Of a stretch of DNA of 64,000 nucleotides, positions 1 to 10,316 are shown piece after piece. Position 1 is the first letter of the stretch, and every line of letters begins with the position of its first letter. This DNA comes from Crateriforma spongiae (lineage in GTDB: Bacteria > Planctomycetota > Planctomycetia > Pirellulales > Pirellulaceae), in NCBI RefSeq assembly GCF_012290005.1, contig NZ_JAAXMS010000001.1:868001-932000 (forward strand). The letters are read 5' to 3'. A program made the translations under genes and the position numbers. The notes beneath the pieces are model-generated. The model did not search any database. It saw only the letters and a program-made list of their open reading frames with translations, and was not told the DNA's origin.

Positions 1-1
1 C

Positions 2-3000
2 TACCTGGCACAGCAGTCTGCCCCCGTCCGCCGCAAGGTCGCCCTAAAAATCATCAAACCGGGGATGGACAGCAAGCAGGTGATTGCCCGCTTCGAGGCC
101 GAGCGTCAGGCGTTGGCAATGATGGAGCACCCAAACATTGCCCGGGCACTCGACGCGGGGACGACCGAATCGGGACTACCCTATTTTGTGATGGAGCTCG
201 TTCGCGGCATACCGATGACCGAGTACTGCGACCGGGCGAAGATGCCCAACCGTCAGCGATTAGAGTTGTTTTGTGACGCCTGCAACGCGATCCAGCACGC
301 TCATAACAAAGGCATCATCCACCGAGACATCAAGCCGTCCAACGTCCTGGTCACCGAACAGGATGGCAAACCGCTGGTCAAAGTCATCGACTTCGGTGTT
401 GCCAAGGCGCTGACCGACAATTTGACGGACAAGACATTGTTCACAGGGATGTTCCAGTTGATGGGGACCCCGCTGTACATGAGCCCCGAACAGGCCTCCC
501 TGTCCAACGTCGATGTCGATGTCCGCAGCGACGTGTATTCGTTGGGTGTGATGTTGTATGAGTTGCTCTCGGGCACTTTGCCGATCGATCGCCACACCGC
601 GAAGGAACTCACCTTCGAACAGCTTCGCCTACGAATTTGTGATACCGAGCCACCGCGGCCGAGTAAAAGGCTCAGCACCCTCAAGGAAGACCAGGAAACC
701 ATTGCGGAGCGTCGTGGTTTACCTCCCAAACAGATTGGGCGATTGATCACCAGCGAGCTCGACTGGATCGTGATGAAGGCGATCGAAAAGGACCGCAAAC
801 GGCGGTATCAGTCGGCACGGGAGTTCGGAGAGGACATTCGTCGCCTTCTTGATGGCAAGATGGTCGAGGCTTGTCCGCCGTCGACGATCTATCAGCTAAG
901 ACGCTACGCCCATCGCAATCGTTGGCTGATGATGTTTGCGGCGAGCATTATCTTGACCATGACAATCGGAACGCTCACAAGCCTAAAATTCGCTTTCGAC
1001 TCTCGACGAAATGCTGAGATCGCATCACGAGCCCAGGGAAAGGCGGAGAGTCTAGCAGCCGACTACAAGTCGTTGCTTGAGCTTTCCGAGGCAAATGCCA
1101 AGTCGGCCGAAATCGCTTCACAGAAAGCCCAAGCCGCATCCATGGAAGCTCGAAAGACGGCATATGTTTCAGACATCCGCTTGGCCGCCGCTCAGGTCAA
1201 GCAGGGATTGCAGTCCGAAGCGATGGAAACACTGTCGGAATATGCGGTGGTCAAAGATCAAATCGACTTGAGAGGTTTCGAGTGGTACTACCTTCTAGGG
1301 CAAGCGAATCAAAGCGATCGCGCATGGCGAATCGGAGCTGAGGTCGTCGGCATCGACTGGAGCAGCGACGGAAAGCTGATTGCCACCGTGGATCACACGT
1401 CCGCCTGTACGGTTTGGGATGCCGAAACGGGAGAACAATTGCACCGCTGGAATCCTGGTCGGACCATCGGGAAGTGCGTCCGTTTCAGCGATGACGGACA
1501 ATGGCTGGCTTGGGGGACTGCATCCGATGACGCCAAAGTCCGGATCTGGGACCGAAAGACCGATACGGTGTCGGAATTAGCAACGTTTCCCGGCTCGGTA
1601 TGGTCGATTCGCTGGAACGCCGATAACGATGAGATTCTGGTTGGCTGCATCACCCACTCGAATGCAGAGTCACGTAAGAACCCGACGGTGTTCCTCCTTC
1701 GACGCGTCAACGAGAAGTGGCAGATGGTTGAAAAAGACAGGTACCAGGGGAATCTCAAACTGGTGGACTGGAATTTTGACGAGTCACGAATCTGGGCTGT
1801 CAACGAGAAGAATTCTAACCACCTACGTAAATATCAGTTCAGCACCCTCAAGCACGAACACGTGGAAGGTGTTGCGCCGCCCAACACAAAAGATGGAGCG
1901 TTGGCCAATTGCTCACCGTGGATGGCAATCACCGATGCTAGTGGCTGGTGCGTCGTCATCAACGAAGCGAATCAAGAAGAGATCAAGAGATTTCGATGCC
2001 ACTGGAGCGAATGTCGACCGACTTGGAGTCGTGATGATCGATTCCTAGCGACCTCAGGCATCGATGGCTACGTCAAGATTTGGAATTCCGAGACGTGGGA
2101 GCTTGTCCGGCAATTCGGCGGGCATCTCGGTAAAGTACATGACACGGCGTGGTCACCCGACGGCAACCGACTTGCAGCGTCTGGAGCCGACGGGCAAATA
2201 ATCGTTTGGTCGATGGACGAAGAACCACGCAACATGCACCTGATTGGTCGGCGACAAGGTCAACGACGTTTCCGCTGGGCGACCCCGGAAACCATACAAT
2301 ACTGCGATGACAGCTCTCTCTACGAACTTAACGTTGACACAGGTAACAAGCGACTAATCGAACGCTACCCGTCTGCCTCAGAAAAATGGATTCTTGGCGC
2401 AACTGACTTCGCATTGGGACTGAAAAATAGTGCAATTGCCGATTGTACAGACCCTCGATTGGCTTCCGTTCTTGAAGGCAAAAGAGTTGCGCAATTTGCG
2501 GTGCATCGGTCGAACGAGAGGGCGCGTCTCGTATTGAGTCTTGGTTCACGCACGATACCAATCATCTTCGATTCCCAAAGCCACGACGATGAAATCGCTG
2601 TGGGAGATAAACACTTTGTGAATGTGGCCCAGTTCGACTGGTCACCCGATGGTAAGAAGATAGCCGCGGTTGGGAACGGGCTTCAATCGGATGATGGCAC
2701 TCCGGCCTACCATGGATGGCTCTACATGATTGATGCGAGCACCGGATCAATCGATCAACGAGTTCAAGTCGGTTTGTCGCGTGATGGGGCTCGAACGGTC
2801 GACTGGTCAAACGACGGGACAATGTTGGCCGTGGGGAACGATGTCGGTATATGCGAAACGTACACGTCAGGTGACCTAATGAAAGTTGCCGGCGATAACC
2901 TTCATCGAGCAAAAGTGAATTCGGTCGACATTCATCCCGATGGTCGAACGGTCGCGTCCGGTGGAGAGGATCACGTTGTCTTGGTGTGGGACGCGAATTC

Positions 3001-3796
3001 CGGGGAAATCCTCCTTCGCTGGCAACTCGATCATGAAGCACGTCAAGTCGCATGGTCACAAGATGGGAGACGGCTTGGTGCTTACGACGCTGGAGGGAAA
3101 CTTCACATCTGGGACATCGTCCGGGGAGAACAATTTGCCGGTTCAGACGCGTTTCTGGGCCGAATGGATTACCAAGTGAAAGAGGACATGTTTCGGTCGA
3201 TCGATGCGGAACAATGGGACGCCGCCGCGACGTATGCCAGTTGTTGGATCGATCTTGCGGGAACTGAAATTGATTCTCCCTACTATTGCGCGGCTCTGCT
3301 GAAACTTGCCGTCGGAGACAAAGAGTCAGCTCGGTCGGTCGTCGATCAAATGCTCGCTAGACTTCCAGGAACAGATCCGCCCTCCAAGGAATCTTGGATA
3401 CCGTGGACCGCTTCGTTGGCGTCAAATCTTTTTAAAGATTCGGATAGGGTCATCGAAGTCGCGCGTCGCACAGCCCACGAAAATCCCGAGGATGAGTCGG
3501 CCGCTTTTAAGCTTGGCACGGTTCTCGTGAGAGCTGGCCGACATGAAGAAGCGGACAAGGTTTTCCGGGAATTGCGGTTGAAACGCGGCGAACGCAAGGC
3601 TCCGGTCAATTTTGGATTCTTCTATGCAATCAACACATGGCACCTAGGCGACGTGCGGCGAGCAAAGGAATTGTTGTCAGCGGCCGACGAGGTCGCGGAA
3701 TCGGAACTGAAATCCGATTCAGCGTGGAATCGCCTGCTGACAATCAAGTTGCTGCGACAAGAAGCGCACGACCTGATTGATCCGCGGAGAGAATGA
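2..3796 (+). CDS. Ser/Thr protein kinase with WD40 repeats, 5' end outside window
   Basis: The frame is open from base 2, and the residues before the first ATG (base 65) already read as kinase beta-3 strand (VALKIIKPGMD), so the true start lies upstream. The kinase domain follows, with HRDIKPSN catalytic loop, DFG as VIDFGVAK, and GTPLYMSPEQA activation segment. One membrane helix lies near residue 295 of the ATG-based numbering, then a short coiled coil, then many WD40-type blades to about residue 1050 and a helical TPR-like tail. This is the usual planctomycete receptor kinase plan: cytoplasmic kinase, one helix, and a large sensor or scaffold domain on the other side. The catalytic motifs look intact. 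The ligand cannot be told from sequence. Confidence 0.93.
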   Translation, partial: YLAQQSAPVRRKVALKIIKPGMDSKQVIARFEAERQALAMMEHPNIARALDAGTTESGLPYFVMELVRGIPMTEYCDRAKMPNRQRLELFCDACNAIQHAHNKGIIHRDIKPSNVLVTEQDGKPLVKVIDFGVAKALTDNLTDKTLFTGMFQLMGTPLYMSPEQASLSNVDVDVRSDVYSLGVMLYELLSGTLPIDRHTAKELTFEQLRLRICDTEPPRPSKRLSTLKEDQETIAERRGLPPKQIGRLITSELDWIVMKAIEKDRKRRYQSAREFGEDIRRLLDGKMVEACPPSTIYQLRRYAHRNRWLMMFAASIILTMTIGTLTSLKFAFDSRRNAEIASRAQGKAESLAADYKSLLELSEANAKSAEIASQKAQAASMEARKTAYVSDIRLAAAQVKQGLQSEAMETLSEYAVVKDQIDLRGFEWYYLLGQANQSDRAWRIGAEVVGIDWSSDGKLIATVDHTSACTVWDAETGEQLHRWNPGRTIGKCVRFSDDGQWLAWGTASDDAKVRIWDRKTDTVSELATFPGSVWSIRWNADNDEILVGCITHSNAESRKNPTVFLLRRVNEKWQMVEKDRYQGNLKLVDWNFDESRIWAVNEKNSNHLRKYQFSTLKHEHVEGVAPPNTKDGALANCSPWMAITDASGWCVVINEANQEEIKRFRCHWSECRPTWSRDDRFLATSGIDGYVKIWNSETWELVRQFGGHLGKVHDTAWSPDGNRLAASGADGQIIVWSMDEEPRNMHLIGRRQGQRRFRWATPETIQYCDDSSLYELNVDTGNKRLIERYPSASEKWILGATDFALGLKNSAIADCTDPRLASVLEGKRVAQFAVHRSNERARLVLSLGSRTIPIIFDSQSHDDEIAVGDKHFVNVAQFDWSPDGKKIAAVGNGLQSDDGTPAYHGWLYMIDASTGSIDQRVQVGLSRDGARTVDWSNDGTMLAVGNDVGICETYTSGDLMKVAGDNLHRAKVNSVDIHPDGRTVASGGEDHVVLVWDANSGEILLRWQLDHEARQVAWSQDGRRLGAYDAGGKLHIWDIVRGEQFAGSDAFLGRMDYQVKEDMFRSIDAEQWDAAATYASCWIDLAGTEIDSPYYCAALLKLAVGDKESARSVVDQMLARLPGTDPPSKESWIPWTASLASNLFKDSDRVIEVARRTAHENPEDESAAFKLGTVLVRAGRHEEADKVFRELRLKRGERKAPVNFGFFYAINTWHLGDVRRAKELLSAADEVAESELKSDSAWNRLLTIKLLRQEAHDLIDPRRE

Positions 3797-3932
3797 AGAT
3801 CGACAGCTGCGTGCTCTCGACCGCAATTCAAAATAAGCCACAAGCGCTGATGCAATCGGGTCCGCAAATCCGCCGAGAGAGGGTGAGCACGTATCCTTCA
3901 CCACTCATCATGCACGGCGGAGATCACCCACC

Positions 3933-6900
3933 ATGTTGCCTTCACTGAAACGTCTGACCCGAAAACGCAAACATGTCTATGATCGCCGACGACGACGAAT
4001 CGCGAGAACTTTGGAGCGACTCGAAAACCGGCAACTGCTGGCCGCCGATGTTCAACTGTCGACGTACTTTGGCTCGGCGGAGTTTGACGACGGAGTTGGG
4101 GAAATCGCACAGGATGCGGCGGGAAATGCGTACGTGACGAGTTATGAAGCCACGGACCCAGTCACATATGAGTTTGAATCATTTCTTCGCAAGGTCTCTC
4201 CAGACGGCGACGTGGTTTGGAGTCAGGTTCTGGATGAATATGCCTATAATGTGGCGGTCGATTCCCAGGGATTCGTCTATTTGGCATCGTTGACCCAGCA
4301 AGACGGTCTGAGCGTGACTGCCGACGCCCATCAAGCGGGACGCGCGGGCGATTTTGATCTCTATCTCACCGTGCTGGACGGCAATGCGATCGACTCGGAC
4401 CCTTCGACGCTATCGACCGATGAACTTGTGTATGCATCCTACTTAGGAGGCTCAGGAAGTGAGGAGGCTTTTCCGATCGACCTGACGGTTGATGATCAGC
4501 GGGGAATTTACCTGACGACGCGTACCGATTCAGCCGACTTTCCCACCACCAACCAAGCTTCCGTCGACGATTCTTACGGAGGCTCGTTTGATGCGACCTT
4601 GTCGTACTTCAGCTTTGACAATGGCTATTCGCTCGACTATTCAACCTACGTGGGCGGGTCGGGAATCGAAAGAGGCGTCAGCATCGATACGGATGACTCT
4701 GGCTTGATCCACTTTGCCGTCGTCACCGACTCGGCGGATCTGACGACGACCCCGGATGCGGCAAGCGCGACCCTGATCGGATCACGATCCGTCTACCTGG
4801 CTCGGATGACGACCAGTGGCGATCTCGAATACGGCTCCTACGTTGGAACGAGAACCGATGACGGGGTCGATATCGCTGCCACACCGGATGGTTCCACGTA
4901 TTTGTTTGGGAAAGCAGGCGACGGCTATCCTGTGACGGACGGAGCCTACCGAACCGATATCAAGACATTTCCATACCAAGGTTCCGTCGCTAGTTCATAC
5001 GGCAACTATGTCAGCCTGATTGATTCTGACGGAGACCTCGCCGCTTCGACGCGGTTTCACATCAACGACGATGTCATCTTTTTGTCGCCGGCAGACATCG
5101 AATTGGATGGTGACGAACTCGTCATCGCTGGATCGGAGAAGTATCTCAATCCGGCAGGCAATGTTCACCTTTTGCGATTTGACGCGGATCTTTCGACCCT
5201 TTTGGATTCCATTTCGATTGGTGGATCAAACGCGGACGACTGGTATGGCATGTCCAATGTCGTGAACGGTGAATTCTACTTCGGCGGATTCACGCGGTCC
5301 GAAGATTTTCCGACAACCCCAGGAGCTCCCGACGCCAGTTTTGGCGGAGTGACCGATGGCTTTCTTGTTCGATACGCCTTGAGTGACAGCGCGGAAACGA
5401 GCGTCAGCGACGTCAGCCTTTCAGAAGGGAATACGAGTCGAACTGCCACGGTCGTTTTGTCGCTGGCCGAAGCATGGTCGACCGACTTATCAGTCGACTA
5501 TCAAACGATCGATGGAACAGCGGTAGCCGGGGAAGACTATGTCGCGACCAGCGGCACGTTGGTCATTCCCGCCGGATCAACCTCCGCCGCAATTGACGTC
5601 ACGATTGTTGGAGATTCCCTGGCCGAATCGGATGAGTCCTTTACGGTTGAGCTGACCAACCTGGATGGGATTGGGGTGAACTCAACGACTCCCAAGGTCA
5701 CGATCATCAATGATGATTTTTCCACGTTTGATGATTTCGACAATGGAACGCCCGATGGTGGGACTGGAGCTTGGCTGGATGAATGGGAACTTACGAACAA
5801 TTCGGCGTTTGTCACCAATAGCGGCCCCAACGACGGAACGCTGCACGCCATCATTCAGCGACGCGGCTCACTGACCCGAACCGTCGATACCGCAGGCGTT
5901 ACGGATCTTAACCTCTCCTTCGCCAGCAAATTACGTTCGTTCGAAAACAAAGATAAAGCTTACGTCCGCGTCAGCCCCGATGGATCGAACTGGACCACAC
6001 TGAAAACCTTTGGCAACGGCGAAGACGACAACACCTACCGCGACTACAGCTTTGACATCCCGTTCGACGCCGACACGCTATGGATCCGCTTCGAAGGCGG
6101 AATGTCTAGCCGTTCGGCCGACTATTGGTACGTCGACACCGTTTCGGTCACTGGTGAAGTCATCGTGACGGATCCGTCTCCAACAGCGAGTGACGATTCG
6201 TATGCCGTGATGGAGGATGGCACGCTAAGCATCGGTGCCGCCGGCGTCCTCAATAATGACAGCGACCCCGAAGGGCAAAGTCTGACCGCGAACCTAATCA
6301 GCGGACCGGGCAACGGAACACTGACACTGAACCCAGATGGTTCGTTCAATTACACACCCGACGCGGACTTCGATGGCACCGATCAATTCACCTACGCTGC
6401 CAATGACGGGATTAGCGATTCCGCCGCTGCAACGGTGACGATCGAGGTCGCTCCCGTCAATGACGCGCCCGTTGCTTTTGACGACAGCTTCGCTGTGGAT
6501 CAAGACACGGTACTGGTGGTTCCGGCAAACGGCTTGCTTGCCAACGATGGTGACGTCGATGGAGATGCGTTGTCGATCCAGCCTTGGAGTGGACCATCCG
6601 ATCAGGGCGGCCAGGTCACTGTGAACGCGAATGGTTCATTCACCTACACGCCGCCGTCAGGATTCACCGGGATAGATTCGTTCGAGTACGCGGCCAGTGA
6701 TGGCACCCTGCAAAGCGCCTTGGCGACGGTCATGATCGAGGTCGCCGAGGCGAATGACAATGCGATCTATGTCTATGATATCCAGTTCGATTCTCGCTAT
6801 TGGGGTTGGCAGCGCCGTGCGGTCTTTCATGTCCGCAGTGACTCCAATTTTGATGGGCAGGGAAACAGTGCGGATCAAAAGGCCGCCGGCGTCGAAATCA

Positions 6901-7100
6901 CCGTTCGATTCGCCGGACGCACCTATTCTGGCGTGACCGATTCCAATGGATTGTTCCGAACCGGGTGGATTTGGAACCCAGGAAGCGGGACCTATGCGGA
7001 CGTTGTTGACCTGGCTTTGACCGATTACACCTGGGATCCACTTGCCCTGGACCTGGAAGATGATTCCAACGGTGATGGTCTGCCCGACGCAAGGCTATAA
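3933..7100 (+). CDS. Large exported repeat protein (SBBP propeller, Calx-beta, cadherin-like)
   Basis: Protein of 1055 residues. The N-terminus is highly basic and leads into LERLENRQLLAAD, the planctomycete-type targeting segment found on large exported proteins. Residues about 40-480 are repeats resembling SBBP beta-propeller units (YASYLGGSGSEE, YSTYVGGSG, DFPTT). A Calx-beta domain follows at about 490-595 (DGTAVAGEDYVATSGTL), then a jelly-roll-like segment, then two cadherin-like/VCBS-type domains (DDSYAVMEDGTLSI and DDSFAVDQDTVLVV, each ending FTYAA/FEYAA). The C-terminus has Asp-rich calcium-binding-like loops (DSNGDGLPD). Probably a cell-surface or secreted adhesive protein. It lies between two kinases on the same strand with gaps over 100 bases; no operon link is evident. 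Confidence 0.88.
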   Translation: MLPSLKRLTRKRKHVYDRRRRRIARTLERLENRQLLAADVQLSTYFGSAEFDDGVGEIAQDAAGNAYVTSYEATDPVTYEFESFLRKVSPDGDVVWSQVLDEYAYNVAVDSQGFVYLASLTQQDGLSVTADAHQAGRAGDFDLYLTVLDGNAIDSDPSTLSTDELVYASYLGGSGSEEAFPIDLTVDDQRGIYLTTRTDSADFPTTNQASVDDSYGGSFDATLSYFSFDNGYSLDYSTYVGGSGIERGVSIDTDDSGLIHFAVVTDSADLTTTPDAASATLIGSRSVYLARMTTSGDLEYGSYVGTRTDDGVDIAATPDGSTYLFGKAGDGYPVTDGAYRTDIKTFPYQGSVASSYGNYVSLIDSDGDLAASTRFHINDDVIFLSPADIELDGDELVIAGSEKYLNPAGNVHLLRFDADLSTLLDSISIGGSNADDWYGMSNVVNGEFYFGGFTRSEDFPTTPGAPDASFGGVTDGFLVRYALSDSAETSVSDVSLSEGNTSRTATVVLSLAEAWSTDLSVDYQTIDGTAVAGEDYVATSGTLVIPAGSTSAAIDVTIVGDSLAESDESFTVELTNLDGIGVNSTTPKVTIINDDFSTFDDFDNGTPDGGTGAWLDEWELTNNSAFVTNSGPNDGTLHAIIQRRGSLTRTVDTAGVTDLNLSFASKLRSFENKDKAYVRVSPDGSNWTTLKTFGNGEDDNTYRDYSFDIPFDADTLWIRFEGGMSSRSADYWYVDTVSVTGEVIVTDPSPTASDDSYAVMEDGTLSIGAAGVLNNDSDPEGQSLTANLISGPGNGTLTLNPDGSFNYTPDADFDGTDQFTYAANDGISDSAAATVTIEVAPVNDAPVAFDDSFAVDQDTVLVVPANGLLANDGDVDGDALSIQPWSGPSDQGGQVTVNANGSFTYTPPSGFTGIDSFEYAASDGTLQSALATVMIEVAEANDNAIYVYDIQFDSRYWGWQRRAVFHVRSDSNFDGQGNSADQKAAGVEITVRFAGRTYSGVTDSNGLFRTGWIWNPGSGTYADVVDLALTDYTWDPLALDLEDDSNGDGLPDARL

Positions 7101-7224
7101 AATGGTGTTGCTCCTGTCCGGAATCGATAGGGCTTTGTGGCTGATCAACGAACGGTGAAGTGCGTCGCTGAGCAGATTGGGCAGGATTTCCGGGGTCTGT
7201 TGTGACGTTCAACACGAGGTAACT

Positions 7225-8910
7225 GTGCCATCCGACGACGCGCTGTCCGACGAGGAAGCTTTCAATAGGCTTTGCCGAGTTGCTGATCCCGTTGAACAAC
7301 GGGATCTATTAGACGACTTGTGTGGTGACGACCATCAGCGTCGCAATCATTTGGTGTCGTTGTTGGAAATACGGGAGGACGCGGATCGGTTCTTCGCCGT
7401 CTTGGATTCATCGAAACCAAAGCGATCCCGATCGACGGTGAATGAAACGCCGACGGTCCCTGAAAACGCTGCGGACACTCCGGTCGACAGTCAATTCTCT
7501 CGATCGCCGCTGAAGCAGATCGGAAATTATGAGCTGACCCGCTTGGTCGGCCGTGGCGGCATGGGAAATGTCTTTCATGCCCGTGATCCGGTGCTCGATA
7601 GGGAGGTCGCACTGAAGGTGCCCCGGGTGGAACTCATGCTTTCGCGGGGCGTGGAGCGTCGCTTCATTCGCGAAGCGCGGGCGGCGGCGCGGCTGGATCA
7701 TCCGCATCTGGTGTCAATCTTACAGGTCGGATCCGATGGCCTTTACCCCTACATCGCATCCCAGTGGTGCGACGGAGGGGACTTGGCGACTTGGATGCGA
7801 GAGCATCCGCAACCACGTGATCCCCGTGACGTTGCGATGTTCATGGCCGCTGTTGCCGATGCGATTCAGCATTGTCATGACCGCCGCATCGTGCATTTGG
7901 ATTTGAAGCCGTCCAATATTCTGTTGGTCGGTCGCGATGAACAGACGACGACTGAGGGTATCGCACGCTTTTATCCGAAGGTCACCGACTTTGGATTGGC
8001 TCGACTCATCGATGTGCAGTTGGACAAAACGACCGACAGCATGTTTCTAGGGACGCCGCTGTACATGGCCCCGGAACAAGCCGAATGTCAGCGAAGCTTG
8101 ATAGGGCCGGCAAGCGACGTGTTCGCCATGGGCGTCGTGTTGCACGAATTGGCCACTGGTGAACGTCCTTTCGATGGCGAAACGTTGACGGTCGTGCTTG
8201 ACCGAATTCGCGCGGTCAACCCAAACTCGACCATGGCCCTTCGCAAATTGCCCCGCGATTTACGGACGATCATTTCCAGATGTCTGCAACGGGAACCAAC
8301 GGACCGATACAAGTCGGCGCAATCGCTACGCGACGACCTGAAGCGTTTCGCGTCCGAGAATCCAATTCGTATTCGAAGAGTTTCGATCGGCCGCCGTTTT
8401 TGGCTATGGTGCCGCCGTCCGGAGCGTATCAAACAAGCGGGCGTAATCACCGTTGCGATTCAAGTTGCCGTCTTGAGCAATCTGTACAGTCACTACGTGT
8501 TACTGGGTTTGGGATATCGGGTGCCGTTTGATTTTGACAACCGTCAATTCTTCATCGAATCCATTCCCGTCGCCCTGTTTCCTCATCTGCCGTTGCTGAT
8601 CAATGGTGTGCGGACCATTCGGCATCGTCGCTGGTGCATTTGCATCGGGACGCTTCTGAGTCTGGCATTTGCTGTCCTGTTGGCGTCGGTGCTACTTGGC
8701 GGCCGAGCTGCGTTTTCCGCCTACAAAGGCAATCCGTTTGCAAGCTATGTCGCCCATCTTTTTATCGGCTGCATGGCCATGGTGCAGCTGTGTGTGCATT
8801 TGATTGCCATCCCGGCGGCGGCCAAAATGTTGGCTGATCGCAAACGCAATGCACCATCGAAGACCATGCCCGAATTACCGACGGTCGACGATAAAACAAA
8901 AGCATCGTGA
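7225..8910 (+). CDS. Membrane-anchored Ser/Thr protein kinase
   Basis: I choose the GTG at 7225 because a GAGG lies six bases upstream; the open frame reaches back to a TTG at 7177 without a comparable site. The N-terminal 90 residues are acidic and resemble the short helical lead of planctomycete kinases. The kinase domain carries VGRGGMGNVFHA, ALKVP, a catalytic loop reading HLDLKPSN, VTDFGLARL and GTPLYMAPEQ. The loop has Leu in place of the Arg of HRD, a non-RD kinase, so activation by loop phosphorylation may differ. The C-terminal third has four hydrophobic segments (about residues 415-435, 455-475, 485-510 and 520-545), so it is polytopic. The stop codon lies inside the terminator hairpin. 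Confidence 0.9.
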   Translation: MPSDDALSDEEAFNRLCRVADPVEQRDLLDDLCGDDHQRRNHLVSLLEIREDADRFFAVLDSSKPKRSRSTVNETPTVPENAADTPVDSQFSRSPLKQIGNYELTRLVGRGGMGNVFHARDPVLDREVALKVPRVELMLSRGVERRFIREARAAARLDHPHLVSILQVGSDGLYPYIASQWCDGGDLATWMREHPQPRDPRDVAMFMAAVADAIQHCHDRRIVHLDLKPSNILLVGRDEQTTTEGIARFYPKVTDFGLARLIDVQLDKTTDSMFLGTPLYMAPEQAECQRSLIGPASDVFAMGVVLHELATGERPFDGETLTVVLDRIRAVNPNSTMALRKLPRDLRTIISRCLQREPTDRYKSAQSLRDDLKRFASENPIRIRRVSIGRRFWLWCRRPERIKQAGVITVAIQVAVLSNLYSHYVLLGLGYRVPFDFDNRQFFIESIPVALFPHLPLLINGVRTIRHRRWCICIGTLLSLAFAVLLASVLLGGRAAFSAYKGNPFASYVAHLFIGCMAMVQLCVHLIAIPAAAKMLADRKRNAPSKTMPELPTVDDKTKAS

Positions 8911-8927
8911 CGGTGTCACGATGCTTT
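8899..8927. terminator. Perfect 13-bp hairpin between convergent genes
   Basis: AAAGCATCGTGAC (8899-8911), loop GGT, then the exact reverse complement (8915-8927). The A run on one side and T run on the other make it readable as a terminator from both strands. It sits between the kinase gene and the convergent end of the ribosomal operon, and the kinase TGA stop (8908-8910) forms part of the left arm. Confidence 0.8.
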
Positions 8928-8996
8928 GGCGTTATGAATGGTCGATGTCGTTCGGCTGGAAAGCGATTGGCCGCAGCCGTCACTTACCAGGATCCG

Positions 8997-9494
8997 TCAT
9001 TTGGATGCTGACTTGAGCGCTTCGACGCGTTCTTTGGGAGTTCGCTTGGGCGGCAACTTGTTGATCGTTCCGCCGGCGGCGGTGATCTTTTCTTCGGCCG
9101 ACTTGCTGAAGCGATGTGCGGTGACGGTCAGCTTTTTGGTCAGTTCGCCGTCGCCCAAAATTTTGACTTCGTCGAACGTTCCTGATGCCAGGTTCTTCGC
9201 TTTCATCGATTCCAGATCGACCGTGGCGCCATCATCGTATGCGGCGTTCAATCGGCCGACATTGACGGCAAAGACGGTGGTTGCCCAACGGTTGTTAAAA
9301 CCACGTTTGGGGATGCGGCGGAACATCGGCATCGCACCGCCCTGGAAGTTCGGCTTGCGGCTGTAACCGCTGCGGCTCTTGTGGCCCTTGTGTCCACGGC
9401 CGGCCGTCTTGCCATGACCGCTACCGATCCCACGGCCGATTCGTTTGCGGGCCCGGTTCTTGGTAATCCCGCGGTGCACGTCGTTCAAATTCAT
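8997..9494 (-). CDS. rplO: 50S ribosomal protein L15
   Basis: 165 residues. The N-terminus has the basic Gly-rich signature of L15 ([20 protein letters not shown]) that threads into 23S rRNA; the C-terminal globular part ends in a basic tail. It is the last gene of the cluster here. In most bacteria secY follows rplO, but here the convergent kinase gene and its hairpin follow, so the secretion genes have been separated. The 194-base space upstream, where rpmD normally lies, holds no L30. Confidence 0.97.
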   Translation of the reverse strand: MNLNDVHRGITKNRARKRIGRGIGSGHGKTAGRGHKGHKSRSGYSRKPNFQGGAMPMFRRIPKRGFNNRWATTVFAVNVGRLNAAYDDGATVDLESMKAKNLASGTFDEVKILGDGELTKKLTVTAHRFSKSAEEKITAAGGTINKLPPKRTPKERVEALKSASK

Positions 9495-9688
9495 GATCTA
9501 TCACCAAGTCGATTGGCTGGTCGTTCAAACGGACCATGGGATTTCCCGCTATGGCCGCGAACACTTTTTGCGATAATGGGCTTGTAGGCGAATCGAAACG
9601 TCGATTTGCGTCAAGGAAGTTCGTCCGTCGGCGCGAACCGCGGATCCGGGCGTCCTTGATCGACCGGGATGAAGTTTGGCGAACGGAT
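9495..9688 (-). other. rpmD-sized gap between rpsE and rplO, no L30 found
   Basis: In the standard spc order L30 (about 60 residues) lies between S5 and L15. The only reverse frame through this stretch (from 9744) overlaps rpsE and reads as Ser/Arg-rich sequence with no L30 features. I see no gene. The space may be untranslated leader for rplO. Confidence 0.7.
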
Positions 9689-10222
9689 TCAGTTCTCGAC
9701 CAACTCGGCCGGTTCCAAACCACGCAGGGCAGCGACTTGTTCAATCGTACGCAACTTTTCCAGTGCGTCGAACGTTGCCTTGACCAAGGTGACCGGGTTA
9801 TTGGTGCCGTAGGACTTGGTCAAAATGTCGTGGATACCGGTGGCTTCGCAAACGGCACGCACGGCTTGACCGGCGATGATACCGGTACCAGCACCGGCGG
9901 GTACCAACAGCACCTTGGCGGCACCGAAGTGGCCCCAAACTTGGTGCGGGATGGAACCGTCGACCAACGGGACTTGGACCAGACTACGGCTGGCCTGCTT
10001 TTGCGCTTTCTGAACGCTGGGCGGGACCTCGTTGGCTTTGCCATAGCCCCAGCCGACTTTGCCTTGGCCGTCACCGACGACGACCATCGCTGCGAAGCTG
10101 AACCGTCGACCGCCTTTGACCACGGCGGCACAACGCTTGATCTTCACAACGCGGTCCAGCATGCCGTCACCGACAGCGGGTTCTTCGTTTTTTTTTCGTT
10201 TGTTGCGGTGTCCGCTACTCAT
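9689..10222 (-). CDS. rpsE: 30S ribosomal protein S5
   Basis: 177 residues. The S5 double-stranded-RNA-binding fold is recognisable ([37 protein letters not shown]), followed by the [13 protein letters not shown] segment near the S4 contact and the decoding region. The N-terminal extension is very basic and includes a run of nine A on the coding strand (NKRKKNEE). Ninety-four bases separate it from rplR upstream. Initiation is at ATG with only a weak purine stretch before it. Confidence 0.97.
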   Translation of the reverse strand: MSSGHRNKRKKNEEPAVGDGMLDRVVKIKRCAAVVKGGRRFSFAAMVVVGDGQGKVGWGYGKANEVPPSVQKAQKQASRSLVQVPLVDGSIPHQVWGHFGAAKVLLVPAGAGTGIIAGQAVRAVCEATGIHDILTKSYGTNNPVTLVKATFDALEKLRTIEQVAALRGLEPAELVEN

Positions 10223-10316
10223 GATCTTTGCCCGTCGGCATGAACGGTCGATTCGTAAAGGGGGCGGTCCGTTTGGCCGGACCGTGCAATGCGTGATGGT
10301 CAGTGCTTGACTGAGT

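Noticed and set aside
9421-9744. Reverse frame of 107 codons where L30 should lie
   Set aside because: Ser/Arg-rich sequence without L30 motifs, overlaps both rpsE and rplO; taken as a chance frame.
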